Assembly (NCBI GenBank): GCA_003990745.1
Contig: RBNI01005169.1
Coordinates: 1 to 12,949, forward strand
Length of the DNA stretch: 12,949 nt
Direction: 5' to 3'
DNA from: Jimgerdemannia flammicorona
Lineage: Eukaryota > Mucoromycota > Endogonomycetes > Endogonales > Endogonaceae
The position numbers and the translations under genes are program-made. Positions 1-9,232 of this stretch are shown here, one piece after another. Position 1 is the stretch's first letter. The number at the start of each line of letters is the position of its first letter. The notes under the pieces are model-generated. The model had not been told where the DNA came from and made no database searches. It saw only the letters and a program-made list of their open reading frames with translations.

Positions 1-3000
1 CAGATCCTAGTTACCAAACTGCACTGTCTCCCCCCCAGAGGACCCCAACCAACCCACCATCCAGTCAGCAGATCCCCCAACAGCTCCTCCCACCATACCA
101 CCTTCTCCTGCAGTCCCATCTGCCACCTCTCCTCAAATACAAAGAGCCAATGATCCGCCAGTCCTACCTACACTACCAACACCCAACCTACAGTGAGCCA
201 ACTATCACTCACCCCCCCCACTAGCCAAGATTCCAAGTCATCCCAGCGGCCCCCCACACTAACCTGCCTCTGCTCTACACCCAGTCTATTCCTGATTACT
301 ACCCAAAAGTCCCCCAATACCTCACACTCTCCTAGCCAATGTTCTGGCATCTGTACCAGACCCCCAGCCTGCCCTACATTGTAACACTCCTCACACTCAA
401 AGCGGCCACCATCCACCAGATGCCCAGTATGGAAATTCAACATGACATTTCTCTGCAGCACCCACCACCATACCACCCAGTATTTAGGAGGAAGCCACTG
501 TCGCACCTCAGCACTCCAAGACCAGATACCCCCCCAGTCCCACTCCTCGCCAATCCCTGCTGTCTGCCAGCCACTTGGCCAAAGATCTAGGCCAAGACTC
601 TGCTGACACTCCACTCTATCTCCAATATTAAATGTTTCAAGTGGGGTACCCCCCAGGAGCAGCCTATCCCAACTCCACATATCGGGCCCCCACATCACCT
701 CCCCCTCATTGCCCTGCCAACACAGGCCAATTCTGTGCACTCCCTCTACCACTCTCCATCAAAAGCCCTTGAAACACAGCTGCCGAGCACCATTCAGCCC
801 CACTATAGAGAGCAGATCTCCAGAGGACCCTCAAGGGGAGGATCTCATCTCCCACACCTTTTGCAGCAGAGATACCCAACCCCCACCCTATAGTTCAGCA
901 GCTCTCTTCAACCACCAGACTTGCAAGCAGTGCAACTGCTTGGGGAAATCCACAAGGCCTAGACCCCCCCTGACCACCGGTATCACCAAAGTATCCCAAC
1001 TGACCTGAGCCCTCCTCCCTGCCCAAATCCAATCTCTAGCCACTTTTGTCAGCCTCTTCACTACCCATGCTGGGAAGTCCAGGTGATAGGCCACATACCA
1101 CAGCTTGGGGAACCAATATACATTCAGTATTATCACCTGTCCTGCTAGAGAGATATAGTGGCCTCCCCAACCTTAAAGGGCCTCCCCCCACATGGTCACT
1201 CTGCTCTCCCACCACACTTGTGGCAGGACTGAGCTATACACAGAGAGGAAGATGCCCAGATACTGCACTATCTCACCAGTAGGGACAATTGTTCCAATGA
1301 CGTCCCCACCTACTAGCCCATTCCCTAGTACCATCGTCTCACACTTATTCCAGTTGAGCCTCACCCCAGAGTGAGCCTCATACCAATCTACTGTCTCCTT
1401 AAGTGCCTTGACATCTTCCACAGACCCAAGTCCAACCACCATGTCATCAGCAAAGGCCCCCACCTTCCACACTATATCATATATAGAGAGTCCCACCACC
1501 TTTCAGTGAATCTGATCTATCAATGGCTCTAGCAACAGGGCATAGAGAATAGGGGACAAAGGATCCCCCTGAGGAACTCCTCTTCCCAAGGAAAATGCCA
1601 GATTACAGTATCTATTACACATCAATACTGCCTGACTGCTCCCCAGCAGACTCAATATAGAGGCCCGAAATCTCAGAGAAACACCAATTCGATCCAATAC
1701 CTTGCCCAGCCAAACCTGCCATACCCGGTCATATGCCTTCTCCTGGTCCAAGAAAACCAACCTTCTATTAAGTTCACAGGCCTGAGCCCCTTCAATGACA
1801 CCATGAACCCATACAGTCCCATCTCTTATAAGCCTGCCCCCAACAAAGCCCCGCTGCTCCTCCCCCAGCACCCCTTGGGTAACTTTCTGCAGCCTAGCGA
1901 CGATCACCTTAGTCACCATTTTCCTGTCCATATCCAGAAGCATAATCGGCCTCCAATTCTTCTAGTCCTCCCTTCTCCCTTTATCCTTGTACAATAAGGC
2001 CATCAGCCCAAGGTCTTGCTCTCCAACCCACTCACCCCTCTGAATAACATGGTCACAGAGGGCAGTCATCTCATCTAAAACTCCGGGGACCTTCACCATC
2101 TTTTTCCAGAAGTCCCACGACAATCCATCCTCTCCTGGTGATGTTCTAAGTTTAGTCACTACAAGGATACTCTGAATCTCCTCTCCTTGCACCAGTAAGA
2201 TCAAGTCACCCAAATCAGCTACTTGTGGTGGCCCCCACTCCTCTAGTGTATTGGCAATTGCTGCCTCATCTGCACCCCCTTCTTCCTCACTCTACAAACC
2301 CTGCCATCGCTCCTTCAAAACTCCTAGGATTTGTTGTGTGCCATGCACCATGTCCCCATTGGCATCCAGGACCCCATCCCACCAATGCTGCACTCTCCTA
2401 GTATTGAGGAGTCTCAATAAGTACCTAGTAGACCACTCATCCTCCTCAAGCCCCTGCTACCATAGCCTGGCAGTCATACCTCACATATGAGTCTCCTCCT
2501 CATCTCGCAATACCTGTTGTAGTTCTACTATCTCCAATTTTGCCCTCTCCATCCTCCAGTCCTCTACTCCATCAGAAGTGAGCAGATCCACCCAATCTAA
2601 TTGCAGTCTCTACAGTCTATTGGAAGCACACCTTGTGCACTCCCTTCTCCACCTCCCAGCCTCCCTACCAGCTCCTCTCTAAAAGACCCTTGCAGCCTCT
2701 TTCAAATGTTTCCAATGGACATTTACAAACAAACCCTCATGTCTCCACACAACAACCTTTGCCTGAATGTCCTCCACCCACAAGTCCCACAACCCCTTCT
2801 CAGCCAGCAGAGAGGAGTTAAAGCACTAATGTCCAGGTCCATCTCCACTCCCCCCAAACCACCCCTGCCCCAACAGTCCCTAGTGGTCAGACCATGGGCA
2901 CCACTCCACCTCTAATGACTTCCAAACATCGGAACCCCAACACTCAGCCATCAGAATCCAGTCAATCCTGGTACCTAAGCCATTTACCCAATGTGTATAG

Positions 3001-3563
3001 ACCCTGGTATCACCCCACCACATTCTGCTCATATCCCCCAATGAGCTCAACCTCTCCACCTCCTCCCATGCCCCCAGCCCTCCACTTCTCCCCCCTGCAC
3101 TCCTCCCTCCATCAGTTCTGTCTAGATGCTGATCCCGAACCATATTAAAGTTCCCCCCCAGAACATCAACCCCTTCCTCCAAGAGAATACCCTCCTCTAT
3201 CAGCTCCTTGATCTATGCAATTCTCTCACCCCTAACCACAGGGCAGTAGCAAGAGCCAACTCTCACCGACTCCCACCCCAGCCTCTGCCAATCTCCCCAG
3301 ACCAAGCGATCACCCCAGCTCCTGATACTTGCCAAGTCCCCTCTACCCTTCCTCACCAGAATCGCCACTTTTCCAAACTAAGCAGCGGCCCCACCCCATT
3401 CCCTAGTCTACTCCATCCTATCATCCTCATCCTTACACCTTACATCCTGTAGTAAAAAGAGGTCCGCCTTCAATCCCTTGAGCCAAGTAAAAATGTTCTT
3501 ATGCCATCCAGATCCCTGCAACCTATTCACATTTAAAGAGAAAATAGTAGTTGTACTGTTCAT
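1..3563 (-). pseudogene. Copy A ORF2: endonuclease/reverse transcriptase, 17 in-frame stops, no net frameshift, 3' partial
   Basis: The start is the ATG at 3563, matched by the MNSTT-IFS opening of copy C. Starting from it, one reading frame can be followed to base 1 (about 1,187 codons). It contains an APE-type endonuclease (LNVNRL near residue 12, LLQDV, TRIDWIL, WSDH), the reverse transcriptase with LDQEKAYDRV (Asp codon 1748-1746), GVPQGDPLSP (from 1580) and FADDM (Asp codons 1448 and 1445), and a CX2CX14HX4C finger at 395-324. Stops, by first base on the minus strand, are at 3410, 3380, 3215, 2882, 2828, 2681, 2612, 2483, 2459, 2294, 1964, 1505, 1175, 890, 833, 761 and 170: 12 TAG, 4 TGA and 1 TAA. 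Ten align with Trp in copy C. The endonuclease GDFN motif reads GNFN, which removes a catalytic Asp. The reverse transcriptase aspartates are intact. Confidence 0.93.
324..395 (-). other. Copy A ORF2 C-terminal CCHC zinc finger
   Basis: The translation reads CEEC, then 14 residues, then H-x4-C, giving CX2CX14HX4C. The preceding NVMLNF-TGHLVDGG block is shared with copies B and C. A C-terminal finger of this kind is usual in ORF2 proteins of the L1/Tx1 group and is thought to help bind nucleic acid during target-primed reverse transcription. All four metal ligands are kept here and in copy C, but not in copy B. Confidence 0.85.
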
Positions 3564-3593
3564 AGAAATAATACTAGATAATGATCCCATTCT

Positions 3594-5622
3594 CTACAAG
3601 TCTGCATTCTGCTCCTCCTGCACTAAGTCCAATTTATGTTCAGTAGCCCATTCCCTTTCCCCAGCTTCTCGTGCCTCCAGCCCTTCCAGAAGTTCTACTA
3701 TTGCCCCATCTTCTCTCTCTTCAAAGTCCTCCCTATACTCCAGACAAGCCTCCCTCCAGAACTACAAACCATGCTACTCCACCCAACAGTAGGCTGCCCT
3801 CTCACCTGTAACCACCACTAGCTCCGCCTTTCTCACCTCATCGACCTCATAACCCTCCTCCTCTAGGAAGATTGTAAGAATCTCCCCCCTCAGTGCCTCC
3901 TCCACCCTATCGCCATGCAGAATCTGTTCCCAATGCTCCTCAGGCATTACCCACAGATCCACCTCTCTCAATGTATCTGCTGCAAGGTTATCCATCACCT
4001 TGCTCATCCATAGCAAATTCTCCACCTCCTTCCCTCCTGGGGTCACTGGCCTTCTTGCATCCAACATCATGGTGTCCACACCTACACTGGCAGCCTCATC
4101 CCATCCCTCCTCAGGGATATCCACCAGCTCATCCTCACCAGCCACCACTACCTGACCCCCTTTTTCCACATCCAGGACCCCAAAGTGCACCTGCTGGGCC
4201 CCCTTCATCACTACATCCTCTGTCATCCTTCTCTTCACTGCCAGGCCCCTCCTGATGAGAGGAGGGGGAGTGGCATCCAATTCCTGTTCCCACACCTCAA
4301 ACGTGCTGTCAGCATAGGGGTCCTTGGCCAGTACCTTCCCAGCCTCTTCCTTGTCTGCCTCCACCTCCCCTCCTCCATAATCAGCCCAGACACTGGCATC
4401 GATGCCCCCAGATACCTCAACTCCAACTGCCTTCATCTTTGCCTCTGCTGTCATACTCGCCAGAAGCTCCCTCTGCCTCCTATGCCCCTGTACCCGCTCC
4501 CACTGCCCCTTATCCATGTGGATATGCTTCCCCTCCACAACCTCCAAATGCATCAACTCCTCGAAGAGCTTCCAGGCCTTTGCCCTCCATTTCACTGCAC
4601 CACTCAACTCCTCCAGTGCCTCCAACAAATCCTCCTCCTCCTCTTCACTCCCCTTCACCCTCGATACCCTACAGATGACAGCACCCCACATCAATACCAA
4701 GGGCCAGTCACTCGCCTTTCCCATGGCCTCCTGCCCTGCCAGCCTAATTCTGACATCCACGTCACCTGTCCTGATCGTCATCCCCTCCCACACCCTGAAT
4801 CCAATATCCACAACATTGCCATACTCGGCCACCACCTCCTCAACTCTCTTCTTAGTCTCAAGCTTCATCACTGTCAGTACCTCCTTTGACTAGCAGTTGT
4901 ACCACCCTGGGGTCCCACCTGAGGCACCTTACCATAGGGACCACCACTTCACCAACCACGACTCCAGTCTTCATCGCCTCATCCAGTGGGCCTGTCTCCT
5001 CAAAGCCCACCTCCACCCCCTCCAGCCCCTTCAGGAACTTCACTGAGGCTGCTCCAGTCACCTGCTGTGAGATAAGCCCCAGAACCATCCTGGCCATCAC
5101 TGCCAAGCCCCAGAAGCACAAGGTAGCCACAAACTCTGAAACTGACTTCTTGAGTAATAGTGCCACCACCAGTTCCATCACACCATCAGCTAGGTCTCCC
5201 TTCCGAATTGGTAGCCCCAGCCCCACTCTGCCATCAGCCATCATATCTCTTTTTTTTCCTTGATTCCCTGTCATGCCTCCATCAGCAGTCCTGCCCCCAG
5301 CCACAACACCTCCAGACCCTATGCTCATGCTCCCAGCCTGGGGACCTCCCCCCCTCCCAAGGCTCACCTTGCCCTTCCCCATAGCAGCACCAGCTCTGTC
5401 ACCAACTGGCCATCTACTCTCCTTCACCTTGTCAGCAAAGCTCGCAGGGCCAGTCCACCCTCCCTTCCCACCAGATACTGACCCTCCTCTAGAACCCTTG
5501 CTGCCCTTTGATCCTCCAAAGACCCCCATCTCCAGGCCATAACCCCTCCCCACACTCTGCCAACTGAAGGCCCCAGGTCCACCTGACCCAGCATGCCCAT
5601 CAGAACTCTTGCTCGATAACAT
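3594..5622 (-). pseudogene. Copy A ORF1: nucleocapsid-type protein with one frameshift and two late stops
   Basis: The start is the ATG at 5622 (TATACAA-ATG), which lines up with the ATG at 7313 in copy C. The open frame extends upstream to 5721 without similarity to C, so an earlier start is unlikely. The first part reads a Gly-rich tail, a FADKV motif, three ADG repeats and an RRM-like region ending in RWDPRVVQLLV. The frame is then lost by a net +1 shift near 4885-4875 and resumes as VLTVMK with the second RRM-like region (EYGNVVDIGFRVWEG), the SEEEEEDLLEALE acidic helix and a Glu-rich tail. TAG codons at 3776 and 3764 interrupt the C-terminus, which otherwise continues in frame to a TAG at 3596-3594. 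No CCHC knuckle is present. Confidence 0.88.
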
Positions 5623-5791
5623 TTGTATAGTACCTTTTCTCTGAGTTGTGCTGAAAACTGTTGCTTGAAGTTTGTATAATGTGAATTGTATCAGAGAAAG
5701 GTGTTTAGTTATAGACTTCAACTATATATATTCTTTCTAGTAAATTGTTTATAGCTAAATTTGAATATAATTTATATATAGATTGTATATC
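5623..5791 (-). other. Copy A 5' leader, AT-rich
   Basis: This stretch between the poly(A) of B and the ORF1 ATG of A has no gene. The roughly 80 bases nearest the ATG align base by base with the leader of copy C, including CTTTC-CTG-TAC, GCAACA-TTTTCA and GGTACTAT before the ATG. The distal part is TA-rich (ATATATATA, TTATATATA) and may be element leader or a scrap of host DNA. Any internal promoter of the element should lie here, but I recognise no promoter motif beyond the TATA-like runs. Confidence 0.6.
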
Positions 5792-5811
5792 TTTTTTTTT
5801 TTTTTTTTTTT
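5792..5811 (-). repeat. Poly(A) tail of copy B (20 T on the + strand)
   Basis: A run of exactly 20 T on the + strand lies directly after the AGTAACTAT end of copy B as read on the minus strand. It is best explained as the poly(A) tail left by target-primed reverse transcription of the RNA of B. It directly abuts the leader of copy A. Confidence 0.88.
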
Positions 5812-5812
5812 A

Positions 5813-5838
5813 TAGTTACTTGGACTTTGCACTTTATT
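5813..5838 (-). promoter_or_regulatory. Copy B conserved 3' tail with AATAAA
   Basis: On the minus strand it reads AATAAAGTGCAA followed by AGTCCAAGTAACTATA and then the poly(A). The last 16 bases match the end of copy C exactly, and AATAAA sits just upstream in both. AATAAA is the usual polyadenylation signal form. The invariant 16-mer is a likely recognition tag for the ORF2 protein. Confidence 0.75.
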
Positions 5839-5874
5839 ACTAGTCTATTAATATAGTTACAGTATCTCCTCCCA

Positions 5875-7235
5875 CTACCCAATCTCCATAGGAGAGCCTC
5901 CTTCCATACCTTTATATATGAAGACCACTTTACCACCCACTACCCCAACCCTCCTCTCACTCTGTTCACATATTTTTTCTACCAAGTGATGCCTCTGGCC
6001 ACTCTGCAAACTCCAACCAAGCCACCATTCTGTCATAATGTCCTCCATTAACTTTTGCTATCTCAACAGCTATATCTCTAAACTCATGCTACTTCCTTCC
6101 TCAAAAACAAATAACCAGTGATCTGCCAGCCTTACTCAAACTGCCAATATCTAATCTAAAATAAGCCACTTCTTACCTACCCCCTTCACCAATCTATCTC
6201 TCAAATTCTCCCACTGACCCTGTATACCATTCCTACTATATATGATATCCAGTTGATCCCCAACTGCTAACCAAAAGTCACTAAGTATCTCACACTCTCT
6301 TAACCATATTCTGGTATCTGTACAAATCCCCCTTCCTGTCCAATATTGTGGTACTCCTTACAGTCAAATTTTCCCCCCTCAACAAGGTGACCCAAGTGAA
6401 AGTTGAGTATGATATTCCTCTGCAGCATATATCACCAAACCACCCAGTACTTTGGTAGTATCTACCACCTTATCTCAGCACTCCAGGTCCAAACTCCATT
6501 CTAGTCCTACTCTTCTCCAATATCTGCCAGCTACTATTCACTGGGCCATAGATCCTATTCTGGCTCTCTCTAGTACTTGATCTTATCACGAATATCAAAA
6601 TCAACTAGGGAAATACTTCCCAATAACACCCTGTCTCATCTCCACATTACTGGGTCCCAGGACTCCTCCCCTTCATTTTCCTACTAGTAAATTCCAATAC
6701 AGTGCACCCTATCCACCACTCTCTACCAGAAACCTTTATACTACATATGCTCATTATTTCAAAGCTCAACCAAGGCCAGTAGATCTCTCATAGAGTCTCT
6801 TGGCAAGGATCTTATCTCCCAGACCTTCTGCATCAGAGGAACCCAGCTGCTTTCTTTCAACTCTATCACTCTCTTCAGCCACCATGCTCTCAGGCAGTAT
6901 AGCCTCTTTGGAAAATCAACCAGTCTAAGGCCCCCTCTAGCCACTGGTAAGAACAAGACCTCTCAGCTGATCTGACTCCTTCTCCCAGCCCAGATCCATC
7001 TCTTGGCCAGTTTCATCAATCTCTTCACCACCCAAGCTAGGAAGTCCAAGTGATAAGCCAAATACCATACCTTCAGTAGCCAATAGATATTCAAAATCGA
7101 AATACACCCTACCAGAGACAAGTGGTGTCCTCTCCAACTCTGCAGGGCCTCTCTCTAGATTGAAACCCTCTGCTCTCACCAAGGTCTTGATAGAACTAAC
7201 TTATATACTGATAGATAGACACTCAAGCATCATCT
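5875..7235 (-). pseudogene. Copy B ORF2 3' remnant (end of reverse transcriptase region and C-terminal finger)
   Basis: The recognisable pieces are LVDFPKRLYCLRAWWLKR (within 6956-6759), a frame-shifted block upstream of it (7182-6957) matching the NVYW-PKLWY-YHLDFP region of A and C, and the finger region near 6415-6325. In the finger the second Cys codon has become TAC (Tyr) and the His codon has become TAT (Tyr). A one-base deletion follows immediately. Many differences from C are C-to-T or G-to-A. The ORF2 end is placed at a TAG at 5877-5875 by its distance from the 3' tail. This remnant cannot encode an enzyme. Confidence 0.85.
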
Positions 7236-7312
7236 TTCACTGGTACCATTTGGGTGACACAAGACTCAGGCAACACTTTTCAACAACGTCTTCAAGTATT
7301 GGTACTATTAAG
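7236..7312 (+). other. Copy C 5' leader
   Basis: About 77 bases aligning with the leader of A next to the ORF1 start (CTTTCACTGGTACCATT, GCAACACTTTTCA, GGTACTATTAAG-ATG). The shared sequence across otherwise diverged copies suggests a transcribed leader with a conserved role. There is no ORF and no clear promoter box. The reading frame is open upstream of the ATG into copy B only by chance. Confidence 0.6.
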
Positions 7313-9199
7313 ATGGCAAGCAACATGCAATCTGGTGAGCGTACTGGGCAGGGGGGCCCCAGTGCCTTTGACTGGCAACATGTGGGGGGGGGTCGAGGTG
7401 CAGGTCTTGGCATGCCGAGTACTTCGATAAGGGGTCATGGGGACGGAGGTGGTGGCAGAGGAGGTGCAAGGCCACATGGGGGAGGGAGGATGACCTTCGC
7501 AGATAAGGTCAGGATGGGGAAGCAGGCAACTGGACTGGATGGCTGGCTGGAGCTGGGGAAGGCGGCTGCCACCTCGAGTGGTAAGGAGGCCCCTACACTG
7601 GGGGGTCAGCGTAGGGGGGCCAGCAGTGTAGTGGCTGAGGCGGTGACTGCTGATGGCGGTGTGACGGGCAATCTGGAAAAAAATCCAGATGTGATGGCTG
7701 ATGGGGGACCTCGTCAGGGGAGCGGCGTGGGACCCTGGGACCTGGCTGATGGTGTGACGGGACTGGTGGCGGCCCCGTTACTCAAAAAATCTCGATCAGA
7801 ATTCACCGTCACAATGTGCTTCCGTGGCTTGGCAGTGACGGCAAAGATGGTGCTGGGGCTATTGGCTAGTGAGGTGAAAGGAGCAGCCTCGGTTAAGTTT
7901 TTGAAGAAGCTGGAGGCAGTTGAGGTGGGGTTTGAAGAGGAGGGTTTGCTACTGAAGGCAGTGGAGAAGGGTGTGGTGTTTGGAGGGATTTCGATTCCGA
8001 TGGCGAGGTGTATGCATTGGGACCCCCGAGTGGTTCATCTGGTGGTGGCGGACCTGCCGACGGTGAAGAAGGAGGAGGCCAGGAGGCTGGTCACGGATGT
8101 GGTGAAGGAGTACGGCGAGGTGGTCGACATTGGGTTTAGGGTATGGGAGGGAACTGAGCTCAGGACAGGTGATGTAGATGTCAGGCTGAGGCTGTTTGGA
8201 ATGGAGAATACTGGGAAAGCTAAGGACTGGCCAGTGGCATTGAAGTGGGGCCAAGTGGAGTGCAAGGTTTCAAGGGTGAAGGGGTCCGAGGAAGAGGAGG
8301 AGGACCTGCTGGAGGCGCTTGAGGACTTGGCGGGGGCGGTGGAGAGAAGGCGCAGGGCTTGGAGGGCTTATGAGGATAGGACGGTGGTGGAGGTGATAGA
8401 GGGCAAAAAGGTGCGAATGGACAAGGTGCTCTGGGAGAAGGCGAAGGGGAGACAGATGCAGAAGGAACTACTGGCAAGTTTGGATGGGGGACCTAGGGCC
8501 GGGGCTATGGAGGAGGGGACCGGGGCCAGTGCTAGTATCTGGGCAGCAGCCGGGCGGCAAGGGGGGAAGCCGAAGGAGAGTGAGGGACAGGAGCTGGAGG
8601 TGGCGGTAGTGGACACAGCGATGGTAGATGATAACCCGATCCAGTATGGTGTTCCCGAGGTGGGTGAAGGAGAGTTGGAGGATGTGTCAGAAGATGGTTG
8701 GGATGAGTCTGTGCGAACTGAGGAGAGGAAGGAAGGAGAGGAAGATTTGGCGCAGACAGCTGAGGTAGTTGGGGGAGAGAAGTGGCTGTTAAAGGCGCTA
8801 CAGAATGTGGCGGCAGAGGAGCTGGGAGAGATCGACTTCCAGGTGATCAGTGAGGAATTCTGGGGGCGAGTGTTGCGAGGTAAGGAGGTTGTGAGGAAGC
8901 TGAGAGATGAGATGATGGCAGCTCTCTTGGAGGCGGAGGAGTATGAGGTCACTGAGGCGAGGGAGGTGACGCTTTTGGGTATTGCTAATGAGAGGGCAGC
9001 TTATCTGTGGGGGCCACGGAAGGGGCTGGAAAAGTGGCAGGTGGTGTGCGAGGAGCACCGGGCAACGATGGAGATAGTGGATGGTGAGGACTGTGCGGAA
9101 TTGTTGGCAGCTCTGGAGGAACAGGAGAATGTGGCAGGTGAGATTGAGGCGGAACGGAATTTGGATCTGGCTGGAGAGGAAGTGAGCATGGAACTGTAG
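7313..9199 (+). CDS. Copy C ORF1: intact LINE nucleocapsid-type RNA-binding protein, 628 aa
   Basis: The start at 7313 is chosen because similarity to A ORF1 begins there; the frame is open 51 codons further upstream, but that part is leader and copy B. Residues 1-60 are Gly/Arg-rich with RGG-like patches, followed by the FADKV motif shared with A, then three ADG motifs (about 110-148). Residues 164-240 (VTMCFRGLAV to MARCMHWDP) and 241-323 (VHLVVADLP to VECKVSRVKG) each read as a beta-alpha-beta unit resembling an RRM; the second has an RNP2-like strand and an EYGEVVDIGFRV helix-strand. An acidic helix (SEEEEEDLLEALEDL) and a Glu-rich, helical C-terminus follow. There is no CCHC knuckle. The inferred role is coating of element RNA, as for ORF1 proteins of other LINEs. 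It has no stop or frameshift, in contrast to its own ORF2. Confidence 0.85.
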   Translation: MASNMQSGERTGQGGPSAFDWQHVGGGRGAGLGMPSTSIRGHGDGGGGRGGARPHGGGRMTFADKVRMGKQATGLDGWLELGKAAATSSGKEAPTLGGQRRGASSVVAEAVTADGGVTGNLEKNPDVMADGGPRQGSGVGPWDLADGVTGLVAAPLLKKSRSEFTVTMCFRGLAVTAKMVLGLLASEVKGAASVKFLKKLEAVEVGFEEEGLLLKAVEKGVVFGGISIPMARCMHWDPRVVHLVVADLPTVKKEEARRLVTDVVKEYGEVVDIGFRVWEGTELRTGDVDVRLRLFGMENTGKAKDWPVALKWGQVECKVSRVKGSEEEEEDLLEALEDLAGAVERRRRAWRAYEDRTVVEVIEGKKVRMDKVLWEKAKGRQMQKELLASLDGGPRAGAMEEGTGASASIWAAAGRQGGKPKESEGQELEVAVVDTAMVDDNPIQYGVPEVGEGELEDVSEDGWDESVRTEERKEGEEDLAQTAEVVGGEKWLLKALQNVAAEELGEIDFQVISEEFWGRVLRGKEVVRKLRDEMMAALLEAEEYEVTEAREVTLLGIANERAAYLWGPRKGLEKWQVVCEEHRATMEIVDGEDCAELLAALEEQENVAGEIEAERNLDLAGEEVSMEL

Positions 9200-9232
9200 A
9201 TGTAGGAAAGCAACATTATCAAATATTTCACT
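9200..9232 (+). other. ORF1-ORF2 spacer, in frame, with a minimal ATG-TAG
   Basis: The 33-base spacer is a multiple of three, so ORF1 and ORF2 are in one frame. It begins ATGTAG directly after the ORF1 stop, giving the string TAG-ATG-TAG. Copy A has a 30-base spacer, also in frame, with a single TAG and a nearby in-frame ATG. ORF2 of LINEs is often made by termination-reinitiation or readthrough, and this layout fits either. Confidence 0.6.

Larger units (their letters stand above)
1..5791 (-). mobile_element. Copy A: near full-length L1/Tx1-like LINE, 3' end cut by the window
   Basis: The minus strand reads 5' leader, ORF1, a 30-base spacer, then ORF2 with endonuclease, reverse transcriptase and C-terminal finger, in the same order as copy C. 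Homology with C continues to base 1, at a point about 160 bases before the 3' end of C, so the 3' tail of A lies outside the window. The sense strand is strongly G-rich, so the + strand looks C-rich here. ORF1 carries one frameshift and two late stops, and ORF2 carries 17 in-frame stops, so this copy looks inactive by standard decoding. The 5' boundary is taken where the poly(A) of copy B stops. It could lie up to about 90 bases further inside, because the outermost leader is AT-rich and aligns poorly with C. Confidence 0.93.
5792..7235 (-). mobile_element. Copy B: 5'-truncated, decayed LINE 3' fragment with poly(A)
   Basis: On the minus strand this holds the last part of the reverse transcriptase region, the C-terminal finger region, a short 3' UTR and a poly(A). 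The 5' limit is set where similarity to the ORF2 of C fades: the minus-strand reading TTGAGTGTCTATC-TCAGTATAT matches C at about 11546-11570. Truncation at the 5' end is typical of LINE insertions. The copy is visibly richer in A+T than A and C and its frame is broken several times. It differs from both A and C, so it is not a recent duplicate of either. Confidence 0.9.

Noticed and set aside
3893..4889. Long proline- and serine-rich open frames on the + strand opposite ORF1 of A
   Set aside because: They are antisense to a recognised coding region, have low-complexity composition from the C-rich strand, and match nothing in the equivalent place in C apart from antisense shadow.
5700..5811. 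A centromeric or telomeric AT repeat, or a replication origin
   Set aside because: There is only a short TA-rich stretch next to a poly(A); no repeated unit is seen.
7160..7312. Upstream start for C ORF1 at 7160
   Set aside because: The extra 51 codons cover leader and the end of copy B and have no counterpart in A; similarity begins at the ATG at 7313.
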